The notes: generated by a model not told the origin, from the sequence alone. A stretch of DNA of 58,250 bases from Verrucomicrobiales bacterium (GCA_027490985.1 JAIXXC010000228.1:1-58250), one strand, 5' to 3'. Counted from the stretch's first letter, positions 1 to 11,552 are shown. Numbers and translations: made by a program.

Positions 1-213
1 CAGGCTACGCTACGCCCCGAACCAAACGAGGGCCGGAAAATGGGGAAACATCGTTTCAGTTGCAAACGATTTCTCCTGAAAAGTGAAAATCGCCCGATCC
101 CGAGAACGGCTTTCGGAACTCGTTTCACCCCCAGAAGCCCACGCCCCGACGGCCCGACGCCCCGACTCGCGGCCCGCAAACCGCCCGCCCCGGCATCGAC
201 TGCGTCGCATGGA

Positions 214-242
214 TTGACCTGCCGCCTTGCCCCCGGTATACC
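214..242 (+). promoter_or_regulatory. sigma70-like promoter (TTGACC-N17-TATACC) for the prepilin gene
   Basis: TTGACC at 214-219, 17-nt spacer, TATACC at 237-242, ATG at 255. Confidence 0.6.
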
Positions 243-254
243 CTAGGCCTGCCA

Positions 255-1106
<852 letters not shown>

Positions 1107-1135
1107 CCGACTCGCGTCTCACCACGCACCTCACG

Positions 1136-1160
1136 AAACGCCGCCACCTGGCGGCGTTTC
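1136..1160 (+). terminator. hairpin terminator after the pseudopilin gene
   Basis: aaacgccgcc-acct-ggcggcgttt perfect 10-bp stem followed by a T-rich stretch. Confidence 0.7.
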
Positions 1161-1168
1161 TGCTTTCC

Positions 1169-2173
1169 ATGAATCCCCGGATCATCGCTTCCCTGGTCTT
1201 GATCGGTACTTGTGCCCTGTGGGCCTTCAGCTTTCCGCTGCTCAAGTCCATCGAGCAACTGGGCCAGCGCAACGCTCCGGGCAACGGCAGCCTGTTCCTC
1301 TCCACCCTCCTGGTGGCCTGCCGCTTCACGTGCGCCGCAGGACTGTTCCTGGTGGGCAATGCACTCCGGTGCCGATGGCGGCGATCACGGCCCAGCGCCG
1401 GAGCCCCGGAAACAGCCCGACTTTCCATCCGGCCCACGGCCCTCGAATGGCAGCAGGGGCTGGGCATCGGCCTTTTCGGTTCGCTCGGACTCATCCTCCA
1501 GATGGATGGACTGGCCTACACCGAAGGCTCCGTGTCGGCCTTCCTGACGCAGGGCTATGCGGTGTTGATCCCGATCTGGGTGACGATCACGGCCCGACGC
1601 CTGCCCGGTTGGACGGTCGTGGGCGCCTGCCTGCTGGTGGGGCTCGGGGCGGCCTTGCTCGCCGGAGTGAGCCCGGATCACCTGCACCTGGGCCGCGGCG
1701 AGTGGGAGACCCTCGCCGGTTCGGTGCTCTTCGCCGGACAGATCCTGTGGCTCGAACGTCCACGCTTCGCCGGCAACGATTCCATCCGGGCGACCACCGT
1801 GATGTTCGGCGCGATGGCGCTGACCGCCTGGCCCCTGGCCTTCGCTCTGGCACGGCATCCGGGCGACGTCGTCAAGGCGGTCCAGTCGAGCGAGATCGTC
1901 ACCCTCTTCGCGCTGCTGCTCTTCGGATGCACCCTGGCCACCTTCCCGCTGGCCAATCACTGGCAACCCAAGGTGAGCGCCACCCAGGCGGGGCTCCTCT
2001 ATTGCACCGAACCGGTGTTCACCAGCCTGGTGTGCCTGTTCGTACCCGGTTGGATCTCCCGGTCGACCGGCTTGACCTACCCCGACGAATCCGTGCACCT
2101 GCGATTGATCCTCGGAGGCTCGTGCATCCTGGCAGCCAATGTGTGGATCCTGCTGCGACCGCCCCGAAGCTGA
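1169..2173 (+). CDS. EamA/DMT family transporter
   Basis: multi-TM protein of about 334 aa with EamA-like repeats. Confidence 0.85.
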   Translation: MNPRIIASLVLIGTCALWAFSFPLLKSIEQLGQRNAPGNGSLFLSTLLVACRFTCAAGLFLVGNALRCRWRRSRPSAGAPETARLSIRPTALEWQQGLGIGLFGSLGLILQMDGLAYTEGSVSAFLTQGYAVLIPIWVTITARRLPGWTVVGACLLVGLGAALLAGVSPDHLHLGRGEWETLAGSVLFAGQILWLERPRFAGNDSIRATTVMFGAMALTAWPLAFALARHPGDVVKAVQSSEIVTLFALLLFGCTLATFPLANHWQPKVSATQAGLLYCTEPVFTSLVCLFVPGWISRSTGLTYPDESVHLRLILGGSCILAANVWILLRPPRS

Positions 2174-2181
2174 GGCGGTGC

Positions 2182-3048
2182 CTACTTCCAAGTCATTCGC
2201 GTGAAGACCGGGAAATGGTCGCTGGGCTGACGCCCCCCCGGGGTGAGATCCACCACCTCGGTCCAAGGCACGTCCGCCTCGCCCCGGTAGAGGATCCAAT
2301 CGATGCGGGCACTGTTGAAGGTGGACTGCCCGAAGCCGTTGAAGGAATTGAGTGTCTCGTTCTTCCGTTGGGCGGCCGAAAACCAGGAGTCGGTGAATCC
2401 GATGTCCTTGGTGAGCGCGTCATAGACGGTGTTGCGGGTGGCCACGGCGTTGAAGTCACCCATCAGGATCACCCGATCGGAAGGCGGCAGCTTGGCCAGG
2501 CGCTTCTGGATCAGCGCCGCCCCCTTCTCGCGGGCCGGTTGCAGCGCATGATCGAGATGGGTGTTCCAGAAATGAAACTCCTTGCCGGTCTGACGGTCGC
2601 GAAAGTGCACCGAGGTGACCATGCGCCGATTGGGGTTGCCCCAGGTCGACGACCCGATGACCTCCGGGGTGTCGCTCAGCCAGAAATGATCGTAGGCCAA
2701 CGGCTCGAAGCGTTCCCGCCGGTAGAAGATGGCCATGAACTCGCCGCGACTGCCCCCGTCCCGACCGGTGCCGATCCAATCGTATTCCGGCAGGTCCGAG
2801 GCCAGTTCCCGCAACTGGAAATACACTCCCTCCTGGGTGCCCATGAGGTCGGGGGCGTATTGCTTGAGGAGCGTCTTCATGGCCGGGCGGCGATCCGGCC
2901 ACGCCTCGGGCCCCTTCAGGGTCGCGTAGCGGAGATTGTAGGTCATCAAGCGCAGTTCAGCGCCCCCCTTGTCATCCCCGCGTTCGGCCAAAGCCGGCGC
3001 GGTGGCGATGAGGGGAAGGGCCGAGAGGAACCGGCGGCGGGAGTTCAT
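2182..3048 (-). CDS. endonuclease/exonuclease/phosphatase family protein with Tat-like signal
   Basis: MNSRRRFLSALPLIATAPALA signal; LMTYNLRY, GTQEG, MGDFNAV, SDHFPVF motifs. Confidence 0.9.
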   Translation of the reverse strand: MNSRRRFLSALPLIATAPALAERGDDKGGAELRLMTYNLRYATLKGPEAWPDRRPAMKTLLKQYAPDLMGTQEGVYFQLRELASDLPEYDWIGTGRDGGSRGEFMAIFYRRERFEPLAYDHFWLSDTPEVIGSSTWGNPNRRMVTSVHFRDRQTGKEFHFWNTHLDHALQPAREKGAALIQKRLAKLPPSDRVILMGDFNAVATRNTVYDALTKDIGFTDSWFSAAQRKNETLNSFNGFGQSTFNSARIDWILYRGEADVPWTEVVDLTPGGRQPSDHFPVFTRMTWK

Positions 3049-3168
3049 GCCTCCAGAAACTACGCCCACGGCCAAACCTCAAGCAAAAGCAGGGTGGACC
3101 CGAAACCGGCAACCTCACCCCGGCCCTGCTGTTCAGGCCCATGTTCAGCCCCACGGGTGCGGTCCGCC

Positions 3169-5775
3169 TTACCGGGGCTTTTCGAGCAGGCTCTCGCGGA
3201 TGCGCCGGGCTCGCTGAGACCAGGGGGCCGACACGGCCGGCAATTCGCGGGCGACGTGCTCGTACAGCCCGGCCGCCTCTCCGGTGCGTCCGAGGCGCTC
3301 CAGAATCTCCCCGGTGGCGCGGGCCGCCTCGGCCAGCAGATCGGCCGACATCGTCTCCCCGGGCAGCAGGACCTTGCCCAGAGCGACATCGAGGCCCGCC
3401 TGGATGGCCCGCTCGAGGTATTCGCCCGATTCGGATCCGCTGCGCAGTTCGGCCATCTTGCGATTCACCGCGGCGTATCCCAACCACGCCCGGCAACGGG
3501 TTTCGACCCCGGCTCCCGGCAGCTTGGCCGACCGCTGGTACAATTCGGCGGCCCGGGTGTAATCGGCCGGATTGAGGGTGCTGAGCTGGAAGTGACAATT
3601 GCCCATCATCCCCAGGGCCGGAGCCAGATAGGGACTGTTGGTGAATTCGAGAACGCGCGAAAAGGCCTCCAAAGCCAACCGATAGCGCGACAACGGATCG
3701 GCGCCCGATTCGACGGGCTTGGATTGGAGAAGTTCTCCGTAATGGAACAGGGCGGCCGACTGGATCTCCGGCGGGGCCGCCTTGTCGTTGATCAATTCGC
3801 GGAAGTGCTCGGCGGCCGAATCGAAGTTCTGGAGTTTGCGCCCCGCCTCGGCGGCCCAGATCTTGGCCCGATACCAGGTTTCGCCCCGAGCCGCCCGGAC
3901 GGTGGCGTTGGTCAGGATGGCGGCGCTGGCCTGGCCCGCTTGAAGGTAATCCTGCTGCTCGAAGAACCGGCCGGCCAGCCACAGCTGGGCCGACAGGGTT
4001 CCCGGGTCGGTCGGGTTCTTGGCCGCCAATTCGGAGAACTGCACCATGGCTGCGGCCGGATCTCCGGACCGCGACAGGGCATAGGCCAGATGGAATCCCG
4101 CACGCACCGCCCCCGGGTGCTGCGGATGAGCCGCGAGCCAGCGCCGCAGTTCCGCGACCGAATCGGACCACCGCTCGTCGTGCAACCCGAGCATGGCCAG
4201 TTCGAGCTCCACTTCGGGGCGGACGGCGCTGTCGGGAAACCCCTTGAGGTAGTCCTGGAGCAGTCCACGCCCCAGTTCACCGGCTCCCTGACGGGCCAAC
4301 GACGACCCCAACCACAGGGCGCTGCGTCCGGCACGGAGGGACGCCCGGGGCAAGGTCAGCAGACGCCGAAGGGCCGCTTCGCCAGCCGGCGCGTTGGAAC
4401 TGGCGATGGCCGACACGACGACCTGCTCGAGGGCCATGGGCATCCAGGCATCCCGTTCCACCGGGACCTCGGCGACCCGGTCGACCAACTCCAGATAGCC
4501 CTTGAGGGCCTGAGGCGCGTCTCCGAGCCAGGCCGCGGCATCGGAAGCCTTGTACCGCGCCACCAACCCGTCGGCTGAAGCGGCCGGCAGGAGCCCCATC
4601 GCGGCCTGGAAGCCGGTCAAGGCCTGCGACATCGCAGTCTTGGACTGGGTAGCGAGCGCCTCCTCCCATCGGCACCAGGCCAGGGTCAGGGCGACCGTCC
4701 CGCGCACTTCGGGAGGCGGATTGAGCGCCGCGGCCTTCTCGAGTTCGGCCACGGCCCGGAGGAGGCTGGCATTGGATTCGATCCCGGCGGAGGCGACCCG
4801 ATTGGTGGCGTGACGACCGAGATGCTCGCGCAGGTGGATCTGCCCCAGACGCAGTCTCAAGACGCTGGCGGAGGGGTCTTCAGCCAAGCCCGAAGCGATC
4901 CCCTCGAGGCGTTCGCGAGCCAGGGCCACCTGTCCTTGCGACACCCACCAGTCGCTGAGTTGCGTGACCGCATCGATCCGGAACGACGCCGGAACCGACG
5001 GGGTCAGATTCTCCTCGAGAGCCGTCACGGCCCTGGCCCCCTGTCCCGAGGCCAGGAGCAGTCGCCCGAGGAGGGCGGACGATTCGGGACGTCGCCCGGC
5101 CAAACCCTCCGCGTCGGACAAGCGCCGGAGCTGCTCGGCGGCGGCCAAGGCCTGATCGCCCTGACGGCCGGCTTCGAGGATGCGCACCTCGAGTCGTAAG
5201 CGGTCCCACTGGGCACCGGGAGTCCGGGCGTAGGGCGTCGCAGCCGTCACGGCCACCCGGGCCTGGCTCCAGTTCCCGGAATCGAGGTGGGCCTGCGCGG
5301 CCAGCATCGAGCCGCTCCACAGCAGGTCGGCGGGCTTGCCTTGGGCCAGAGCACCCCGGAACGGCCCATCGGGCTGATCAAGAAGAGACGCGGCCTCTTT
5401 GGCCTGACCCGATCGGGCCAACGACTCGGCCTGTCGGATCGAGGCATGGAGGGTCAAGTCCGATCCGGGAAACCGCGACAGGTACAAGGCGAAAGTCTTC
5501 TGCGCTGCGGCATGATCCCCCCGCCCCGCCTCGGCTTCGCCCTGGGCATACAGGGCCCGGCGCGAGGCCTCGGCCTTCAGGCCCGAATCCGGGAACTGGG
5601 TGGCGAAGGCTTGGAACTCCTCGGCCGCCCGGGCATAGGCCCCGATCGAGAAGGAGCGGAGCGCGGCGTGGAAGGCCACCTGATCCGGCCCGTCGGCCGC
5701 GAAGACCGAGAAAGCCACCACGGCTCCGGCCAACCCGCCCCACCTCCGCCTGGATTCCTCGCGCAACCAACGCAT
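3169..5775 (-). CDS. large exported tetratricopeptide-repeat protein
   Basis: N-terminal signal-like segment and many TPR-like helical repeats (for example YARAAEEFQAFATQFPDSGLKAEA). Confidence 0.8.
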   Translation of the reverse strand: MRWLREESRRRWGGLAGAVVAFSVFAADGPDQVAFHAALRSFSIGAYARAAEEFQAFATQFPDSGLKAEASRRALYAQGEAEAGRGDHAAAQKTFALYLSRFPGSDLTLHASIRQAESLARSGQAKEAASLLDQPDGPFRGALAQGKPADLLWSGSMLAAQAHLDSGNWSQARVAVTAATPYARTPGAQWDRLRLEVRILEAGRQGDQALAAAEQLRRLSDAEGLAGRRPESSALLGRLLLASGQGARAVTALEENLTPSVPASFRIDAVTQLSDWWVSQGQVALARERLEGIASGLAEDPSASVLRLRLGQIHLREHLGRHATNRVASAGIESNASLLRAVAELEKAAALNPPPEVRGTVALTLAWCRWEEALATQSKTAMSQALTGFQAAMGLLPAASADGLVARYKASDAAAWLGDAPQALKGYLELVDRVAEVPVERDAWMPMALEQVVVSAIASSNAPAGEAALRRLLTLPRASLRAGRSALWLGSSLARQGAGELGRGLLQDYLKGFPDSAVRPEVELELAMLGLHDERWSDSVAELRRWLAAHPQHPGAVRAGFHLAYALSRSGDPAAAMVQFSELAAKNPTDPGTLSAQLWLAGRFFEQQDYLQAGQASAAILTNATVRAARGETWYRAKIWAAEAGRKLQNFDSAAEHFRELINDKAAPPEIQSAALFHYGELLQSKPVESGADPLSRYRLALEAFSRVLEFTNSPYLAPALGMMGNCHFQLSTLNPADYTRAAELYQRSAKLPGAGVETRCRAWLGYAAVNRKMAELRSGSESGEYLERAIQAGLDVALGKVLLPGETMSADLLAEAARATGEILERLGRTGEAAGLYEHVARELPAVSAPWSQRARRIRESLLEKPR

Positions 5776-5886
5776 CGGCCCACTCTCCGGACCTCACCCT
5801 TGTCGGGCAAGCGGAGACCCACGGGTCCGGGGAATCGAAAAAAAGAGGGCCCTTCCCGATTTCGCGCCAGAGGCTATCGTCGTGAC

Positions 5887-7092
5887 ATGCAGTTCAGTCA
5901 CGGCGCCACGGGAGTCTGGAAAGGGGGCTGGGATGAAGCGGGGATCACCCGCTGGGCCACTGCCTTGCGCCAGCAATTGACCCCGCCCGGCGTGACCCTC
6001 GGATTGGTGTTCATGGCCCCTTCGCTCTTCTCCCATGCCGAAGAGGTTCTGGAGATCCTGCGGGTGCACGGGCGCATCCCTTGTCTGGTGGGCTGCTCCG
6101 GCGTCGGCCTGGTTTCCGGGGGCGACGAATTCGAAGAGGGGGCCGATCTGGTGCTCGGACTCCATCGGCTGCCGGGCGCCACCCTGAAAGCCTTCCATTT
6201 CGACAACGACGAGATCGATGCCACCGAAGACGCCGCGGCGTGGATCCAAAAGACCGGCCTGTCGGCCGACCAAGTCAACGGCTGGCTCGTCTTCGCCAGC
6301 CCCTTCGACCTGAACGGCGAAGTGTGGCTGCGGAACTGGAACAAGGCCTATCCCGGCATTCCCGCCATCGGCGGGTTGGCCAGCGGCGACTTCTCGGCCC
6401 AGCAAAGTCAGGTGTACCTCGATGGGGCCGTGCACGAACACGGGTTGGTGGCCGTGGCCCTCACCGGCGACGTGACCCTCGAGACCGTGGTGTCGCAAGG
6501 CTGCACGCCGATCGGCGACAGTTGGACGATCACACGGGCCGAGCGGAACTTCATCCTCGGCATCGCCAACCGTCCGGCCTACTCGGTTCTCATGGAGACC
6601 TTCGAAGGGCTGAGCCCGGAGGAGCGCAAGAAGAGCCAGAACAACCTCTTCGTCGGACTGGCCATCGACGAGTACCGCGAGGAGTTGCACTGCGGCGACT
6701 TCCTGGTCCGCAACCTGTTGGGGGGCGATCCCAAGAATGGGGCCCTGGCCGTCGGAGCCTATCCCCGGGCCGGACAGACCCTCCAATTCCAACGGCGCGA
6801 CTCGGAGACCGCCGACGCGGAACTGTCGGCCCTGCTGGCCCGGGCCCGCACCGATCTGGCCGGGCGACCGATCTATGGCGGGTGCCTCACGGTGTGCAAC
6901 GGTCGGGGCTCCCGGTTGTTCGGCGTGCCCAACCACGATGCGGGGCTGGTCCAGGAGCAACTCGGCCCCGTGGCCATCACCGGTTTTTTCGGCCACGGAG
7001 AGTTGGGTCCGGTGGCCCGGCAGAACTTCCTGCACGGCTACACCGCCTCGCTCGGTCTCTTCGTGCCCAAGTCGCCCCTCCGCCCCGGATGA
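5887..7092 (+). CDS. FIST N/FIST C domain-containing protein
   Basis: VGCSGVGLVSGG, IPAIGGLASGDF, and C-terminal GCLTVCNGRG...TGFFGHGELGP typical of FIST proteins; internal ATG used rather than the longer ORF start. Confidence 0.82.
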   Translation: MQFSHGATGVWKGGWDEAGITRWATALRQQLTPPGVTLGLVFMAPSLFSHAEEVLEILRVHGRIPCLVGCSGVGLVSGGDEFEEGADLVLGLHRLPGATLKAFHFDNDEIDATEDAAAWIQKTGLSADQVNGWLVFASPFDLNGEVWLRNWNKAYPGIPAIGGLASGDFSAQQSQVYLDGAVHEHGLVAVALTGDVTLETVVSQGCTPIGDSWTITRAERNFILGIANRPAYSVLMETFEGLSPEERKKSQNNLFVGLAIDEYREELHCGDFLVRNLLGGDPKNGALAVGAYPRAGQTLQFQRRDSETADAELSALLARARTDLAGRPIYGGCLTVCNGRGSRLFGVPNHDAGLVQEQLGPVAITGFFGHGELGPVARQNFLHGYTASLGLFVPKSPLRPG

Positions 7093-7208
7093 GCCGCCCG
7101 CCCACCCCGGATGCTGCGAGGCTTTTCCCTGCCCGACCCCGGGAGTTGCCACAACCGCCCCGACTCTGCCTTCATCTGCGTCCATCTGCAGCCAATCCCG
7201 ATTTCTGA

Positions 7209-9206
7209 ATGAACGACGAACAACAACCCCAGTTTGAATCCGCGAAGTCCGAGGTTCAACGCAAGACGCTGGACCAGCGCGAGCAGATGAATGAACTGAT
7301 GCGCCTGCGTCACTCCTGCGCGCACATCCTGGCGACAGCGGTCCTGCGGCTCTGGCCCGATGCGTTGTTGGACATCGGACCGCCCACCGAAGAGGGCTTC
7401 TACTACGACTTCGAACTGAAGCACCGCTTCACCCCAGACGATTTCCCGAAGATCGAGGAGGAGATGCGCAAGGTCACCAAGGAGAACCAGGTCTTCGAGA
7501 AGTCGATCAAGACCCGCGAGGAGGCGCTGGCCTACTTCCAAGGCAAGGGCCAGACCTTCAAGGTCCAGCGCCTGGGCGACATCCCCGAGGGCGAGCCCAT
7601 CAGCTTCTTCCAGAACGGCGAGTTCGTGGACCTCTGCGCCGGCCCCCATGTGATGCGCACGGGGAACGTGAAGCCCGGCGGCATCAAGCTGCTCAAGGTC
7701 GCCAGCGCGTATTTCCGCGGCAACGAGAAGAACCCCCAGCTCCAGCGCCTGTACGGAACGGCCTTCAAGAACAAGGAGGAGTTGGACACCTGGCTCAAAA
7801 TGCAGGAGGAGGCCCGCAAGCGCGACCACCGGAAGATCGGCGCCGAGATGGGGCTCTTCGCCATGGACGCCGAGTACGTCGGGCCCGGCCTGCCGCTGTG
7901 GCTGCCCAAGGGCACGGTGCTGGTCGAGGAGTTGGAGCGTCTGGCCAAGGAGACCGAGTTCCAGGCCGGCTATGTGCGCGTGAAGACCCCGCACCTGGCC
8001 AAGGAGAAGATGTACAAGACCTCCGGCCACCTGCCGTATTACGCCGAGTCGATGTTCCCCCCGATGGAAATGCTCGAGGAGGACGAACGCCAGAAGCGCG
8101 ACGATCTGATGGAGCGTCGCGCCGACCTCATCCAACTCGCCGAAGGCATGGGCAAGGCGATCGCACCGAACCCCAGCGGCTACACCGAGGAGCAGGTGCG
8201 CCGTGACATCCAAAAACTGGAGTCCGAGATCACCCTGTTGGGCGGTCGGTATTACCTCAAGGCGATGAACTGCCCGCATCACCACCGCATCTTTGCGGCG
8301 GAACCGCGCAGCTACCGTGACCTCCCCCTGCGCTTGGCCGAGTACGGCACCTGCTACCGCTACGAGCAATCGGGTGAACTGTTCGGGCTCATGCGCGTGC
8401 GCAGCATGAACATGAACGACGCCCACCTGTACTGCACGGCCGAGCAGTTCGCCGAGGAGTTCCGGGCGGTCAACGACATGTACCTGAAGTACTTCAAGAT
8501 CTTCGGGCTCGACCGCTACCAGATGCGCTTCAGCACCCACGACCCGTTACGCCTGGGGCAGAAGTTCGTCAACGAGCCTGAACTCTGGAAGAAGACCGAG
8601 GACATGGTCCGCCAGGTGCTCATCGAGTCGGGCATCAACTACGTGGAAGTGGCCAACGAGGCGGCGTTCTACGGACCCAAGATCGACGTGCAGGTCTGGA
8701 GTGCCATCGGCCGCGAGTTCACCATCGCCACCAATCAGGTCGATTTCGCCGTGCCTGCCCGCTTCGGGCTCACCTACCGCGACCGCGACAACACCGAGAA
8801 GACCCCGCTGTGCATCCATCGCGCCCCGCTGGGAACCCACGAGCGCTTCATCGGCTTCCTCATCGAGCATTACGCCGGCAACTTCCCGTTGTGGCTCGCG
8901 CCGGAGCAGGTCCGGGTGCTCACCCTCAATGACGAGGCGCCCCTGGTGGAGTACGCCAAGTCGATCACCGCCGAACTCCGTGCCCAGTTCGTGCGGGTGG
9001 AGGGCGACTGGAGCGCCAATCCGGTGAAGGCCAAGATCGCCGACGCCGAGACGGCCAAGGTGCACACCATGCTGGTGGTGGGTCAGCGCGACCTGGAGGC
9101 TGGAGCCGTCAGCGTCCGCCTGCATGGCAAGGGCAATGTGGGTGCCAAACCGCGTGCCGAGGTGATCGCCGACCTGCTGGCCTCCATCCGCGAACGCCGC
9201 GCCTGA
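7209..9206 (+). CDS. thrS: threonine--tRNA ligase
   Basis: full-length ThrRS with HSCAHILA, MNCPHH, FGLMRVRSMNMNDAH and C-terminal anticodon-binding domain. Confidence 0.97.
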   Translation: MNDEQQPQFESAKSEVQRKTLDQREQMNELMRLRHSCAHILATAVLRLWPDALLDIGPPTEEGFYYDFELKHRFTPDDFPKIEEEMRKVTKENQVFEKSIKTREEALAYFQGKGQTFKVQRLGDIPEGEPISFFQNGEFVDLCAGPHVMRTGNVKPGGIKLLKVASAYFRGNEKNPQLQRLYGTAFKNKEELDTWLKMQEEARKRDHRKIGAEMGLFAMDAEYVGPGLPLWLPKGTVLVEELERLAKETEFQAGYVRVKTPHLAKEKMYKTSGHLPYYAESMFPPMEMLEEDERQKRDDLMERRADLIQLAEGMGKAIAPNPSGYTEEQVRRDIQKLESEITLLGGRYYLKAMNCPHHHRIFAAEPRSYRDLPLRLAEYGTCYRYEQSGELFGLMRVRSMNMNDAHLYCTAEQFAEEFRAVNDMYLKYFKIFGLDRYQMRFSTHDPLRLGQKFVNEPELWKKTEDMVRQVLIESGINYVEVANEAAFYGPKIDVQVWSAIGREFTIATNQVDFAVPARFGLTYRDRDNTEKTPLCIHRAPLGTHERFIGFLIEHYAGNFPLWLAPEQVRVLTLNDEAPLVEYAKSITAELRAQFVRVEGDWSANPVKAKIADAETAKVHTMLVVGQRDLEAGAVSVRLHGKGNVGAKPRAEVIADLLASIRERRA

Positions 9207-9223
9207 ACGCCGGCCCCCCGTCG

Positions 9224-9259
9224 CTTCCGGAGTCTCCGCCTGGGTGGAGGCTCCGGAAG
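9224..9259 (+). terminator. stem-loop downstream of thrS
   Basis: cttccggagtctcc ... ggaggctccggaag, long stem with one mismatch; no strong U-tract. Confidence 0.45.
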
Positions 9260-9323
9260 GCCCCGATGAATCCTCCGGCGGGATCCTTGACCCCGCCCCG
9301 CCGCGCCCCATCCTCCCGGCCCG

Positions 9324-11519
9324 ATGTTTGATCTGGGATCGCTCAACCCACAGCAACGGGCCGCCGTGGTCACCCACTCCGGTCCGGTCCTGATCCTGGC
9401 CGGGGCCGGCACCGGCAAGACCCGCACCCTCACCTGCCGCATCGCCCACATGATCGGCAAGGGCATCGCGCCGGGTCACATCCTGTCGGTCACCTTCACC
9501 AACAAGGCGGCCAAGGAGATGCTCGAGCGGGTCAACGAAATGATCCCCAAGGTGCCCCGGTCGCGTCGGGAAGCCGGCGCCCCCGAAGACCCGTTTCTCG
9601 AACGCCCCACCCTGAGCACGTTCCACTCGCTGTGTGTGCGGATCCTCCGGCAGCACATCGAGAAACTGGGCTACAAGAAGAACTTCGTGATCTACGACAC
9701 CGGCGACCAGCTCGCCGCGATGAAGAAGATCCTGAGCCAGATCTCGGCCAAGGGTGAGAAGACCGATGCCGGGGCGGTGCTGTCCATGCTCAGCAAGTTC
9801 AAGAACGGCGGCAGCCGCGGCGGCTTCGAGGACCCCTCGGTCCGCGCGCTGGCCGAACATGTGGCCCGCCGCTACGAGAGCGCCCTCCACGCCTGCAACG
9901 CGGTCGATTTCGACGACCTCATCCTCCTGACCCTCCGACTGTTCCGCGAGCACCCCGACGCCCTCGAGGCCTGCCGTCGCAAGTACCGCTACGTGATGGT
10001 CGACGAATACCAGGACACCAACGCCAGCCAGTTCGAGCTCATCCATCATCTGGCCGGCGTGTCGCGCAATCTGTGCGTGGTGGGCGACGACGACCAGTCC
10101 ATCTACGGATGGCGCGGGGCGGAAATCGCCAACATCCTCGACCTCGAGAAGCACTACCCCGAGGTCAAGATCATCAAGCTCGAGCAGAATTACCGCTCCA
10201 CCAACACGATCCTCAAGGCGGCCAACGCCGTGATCCGGCAGAACACCCGACGACGCGAGAAGAGCCTGTGGTCGGCCAAGGGCGACGGCAGCAAGATCAC
10301 CCTGTACGCCTTCGACACCGACGAGACCGAGGGACGGACCGTGGTGGAGAACATCGAGTACGACCGGCTCACCCGGCAGATCCCCTGGGGCAAGCAGGCG
10401 ATCCTCTTCCGCACCAACATCCAGTCGCGCCCGATCGAAGCGGCCCTGCGCAAGGCGCGGGTGCGCTACCGACTCATCGGCGGCCAGAGCTTCTTCGACC
10501 GCAGCGAGATCAAGGACATCCTCGCCTACCTGAAGACCTTCGTGAATCCGAACGACGATGTGAACCTGCTGCGCATCGCCAACAAGCCGGCCCGGGGTCT
10601 CAGCGATGTCACCATGGAGCGGCTCCTGGCCTTCAGCGCCGAGCGCAAGGCCAGCGTGTACACGGTGATGCGGCACACCGACGTGCTGGCCTCCTTCCAG
10701 GCCCGCACCCGCGATGCCATCACCGGCTTCGCCCACTGGATCGACACGACACGCGCCCCCCTGCTCCAGGATTCACCGATCTGCCTGAGCAACTGGGCCG
10801 ACCATTGGCTCGAGGAGACCGGCTATCTGGCCGACCTGCGCCGCGGCGAGAAGAATCAGGACGTGGCCGACAACCGGGTCCGGAACATCCAGGAACTGCT
10901 CGACGATCTGGACGGCGACCTGACGGCCGAGGCTCGCCGCAAGAAGCGCGAGGCCACGGCCCCCAAGAAGGCGGCCAAGCCGGTGGACCTCGAGAACGAC
11001 CCGGAGGGACTGCTCTCCGACATGACGGCCGCCCCCCGTCCCAGCGGGCCCCTGTTGCCCGATGCGGCCCCCGAGTACCTCGGCAAACCCATGGACCGGC
11101 TCGATGAGTTTTTGGCAGGCGTGACCCTCGATCAGGAACGCGAGGAGGAGAAGGATTCCACGGGCGACCAGGTCACCCTCATCACCCTGCATGCGGCCAA
11201 GGGACTCGAGTTCCCCCATGTGCACATCATCGGGGTCGAAGACGGCCTCCTGCCCCACTCGCGCAGCAAGGACGAAGGCACCCTCGATGAGGAACGGCGT
11301 CTGTTCTACGTGGGCATCACCCGGGCCCAGGAGACCCTGCGCATCAGCCACTGCTCCGGTCGGCGGCGCTACGATCAGGTGATGCCCTGTCACCCGTCCC
11401 CCTTCCTGCGCGAACTGCCTCCCGAATGCGTGGAAGACGCCGACGAGGCCGCGGCACGCCCGGTCGACAAGGACGATGGGGGTGATTGGTTCAAAGCCAT
11501 GCGCGAAGCCTTGGAATGA
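9324..11519 (+). CDS. UvrD/Rep (PcrA-like) superfamily 1 DNA helicase
   Basis: LNPQQRAAV, GAGTGKTRTL Walker A, DEYQDTN, GDDDQSIYGWRGA, HAAKGLEFPHV motifs. Confidence 0.95.
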   Translation: MFDLGSLNPQQRAAVVTHSGPVLILAGAGTGKTRTLTCRIAHMIGKGIAPGHILSVTFTNKAAKEMLERVNEMIPKVPRSRREAGAPEDPFLERPTLSTFHSLCVRILRQHIEKLGYKKNFVIYDTGDQLAAMKKILSQISAKGEKTDAGAVLSMLSKFKNGGSRGGFEDPSVRALAEHVARRYESALHACNAVDFDDLILLTLRLFREHPDALEACRRKYRYVMVDEYQDTNASQFELIHHLAGVSRNLCVVGDDDQSIYGWRGAEIANILDLEKHYPEVKIIKLEQNYRSTNTILKAANAVIRQNTRRREKSLWSAKGDGSKITLYAFDTDETEGRTVVENIEYDRLTRQIPWGKQAILFRTNIQSRPIEAALRKARVRYRLIGGQSFFDRSEIKDILAYLKTFVNPNDDVNLLRIANKPARGLSDVTMERLLAFSAERKASVYTVMRHTDVLASFQARTRDAITGFAHWIDTTRAPLLQDSPICLSNWADHWLEETGYLADLRRGEKNQDVADNRVRNIQELLDDLDGDLTAEARRKKREATAPKKAAKPVDLENDPEGLLSDMTAAPRPSGPLLPDAAPEYLGKPMDRLDEFLAGVTLDQEREEEKDSTGDQVTLITLHAAKGLEFPHVHIIGVEDGLLPHSRSKDEGTLDEERRLFYVGITRAQETLRISHCSGRRRYDQVMPCHPSPFLRELPPECVEDADEAAARPVDKDDGGDWFKAMREALE

Positions 11520-11552
11520 ACCCGGACCCCATGGCACGCTCGATTTCATTCT

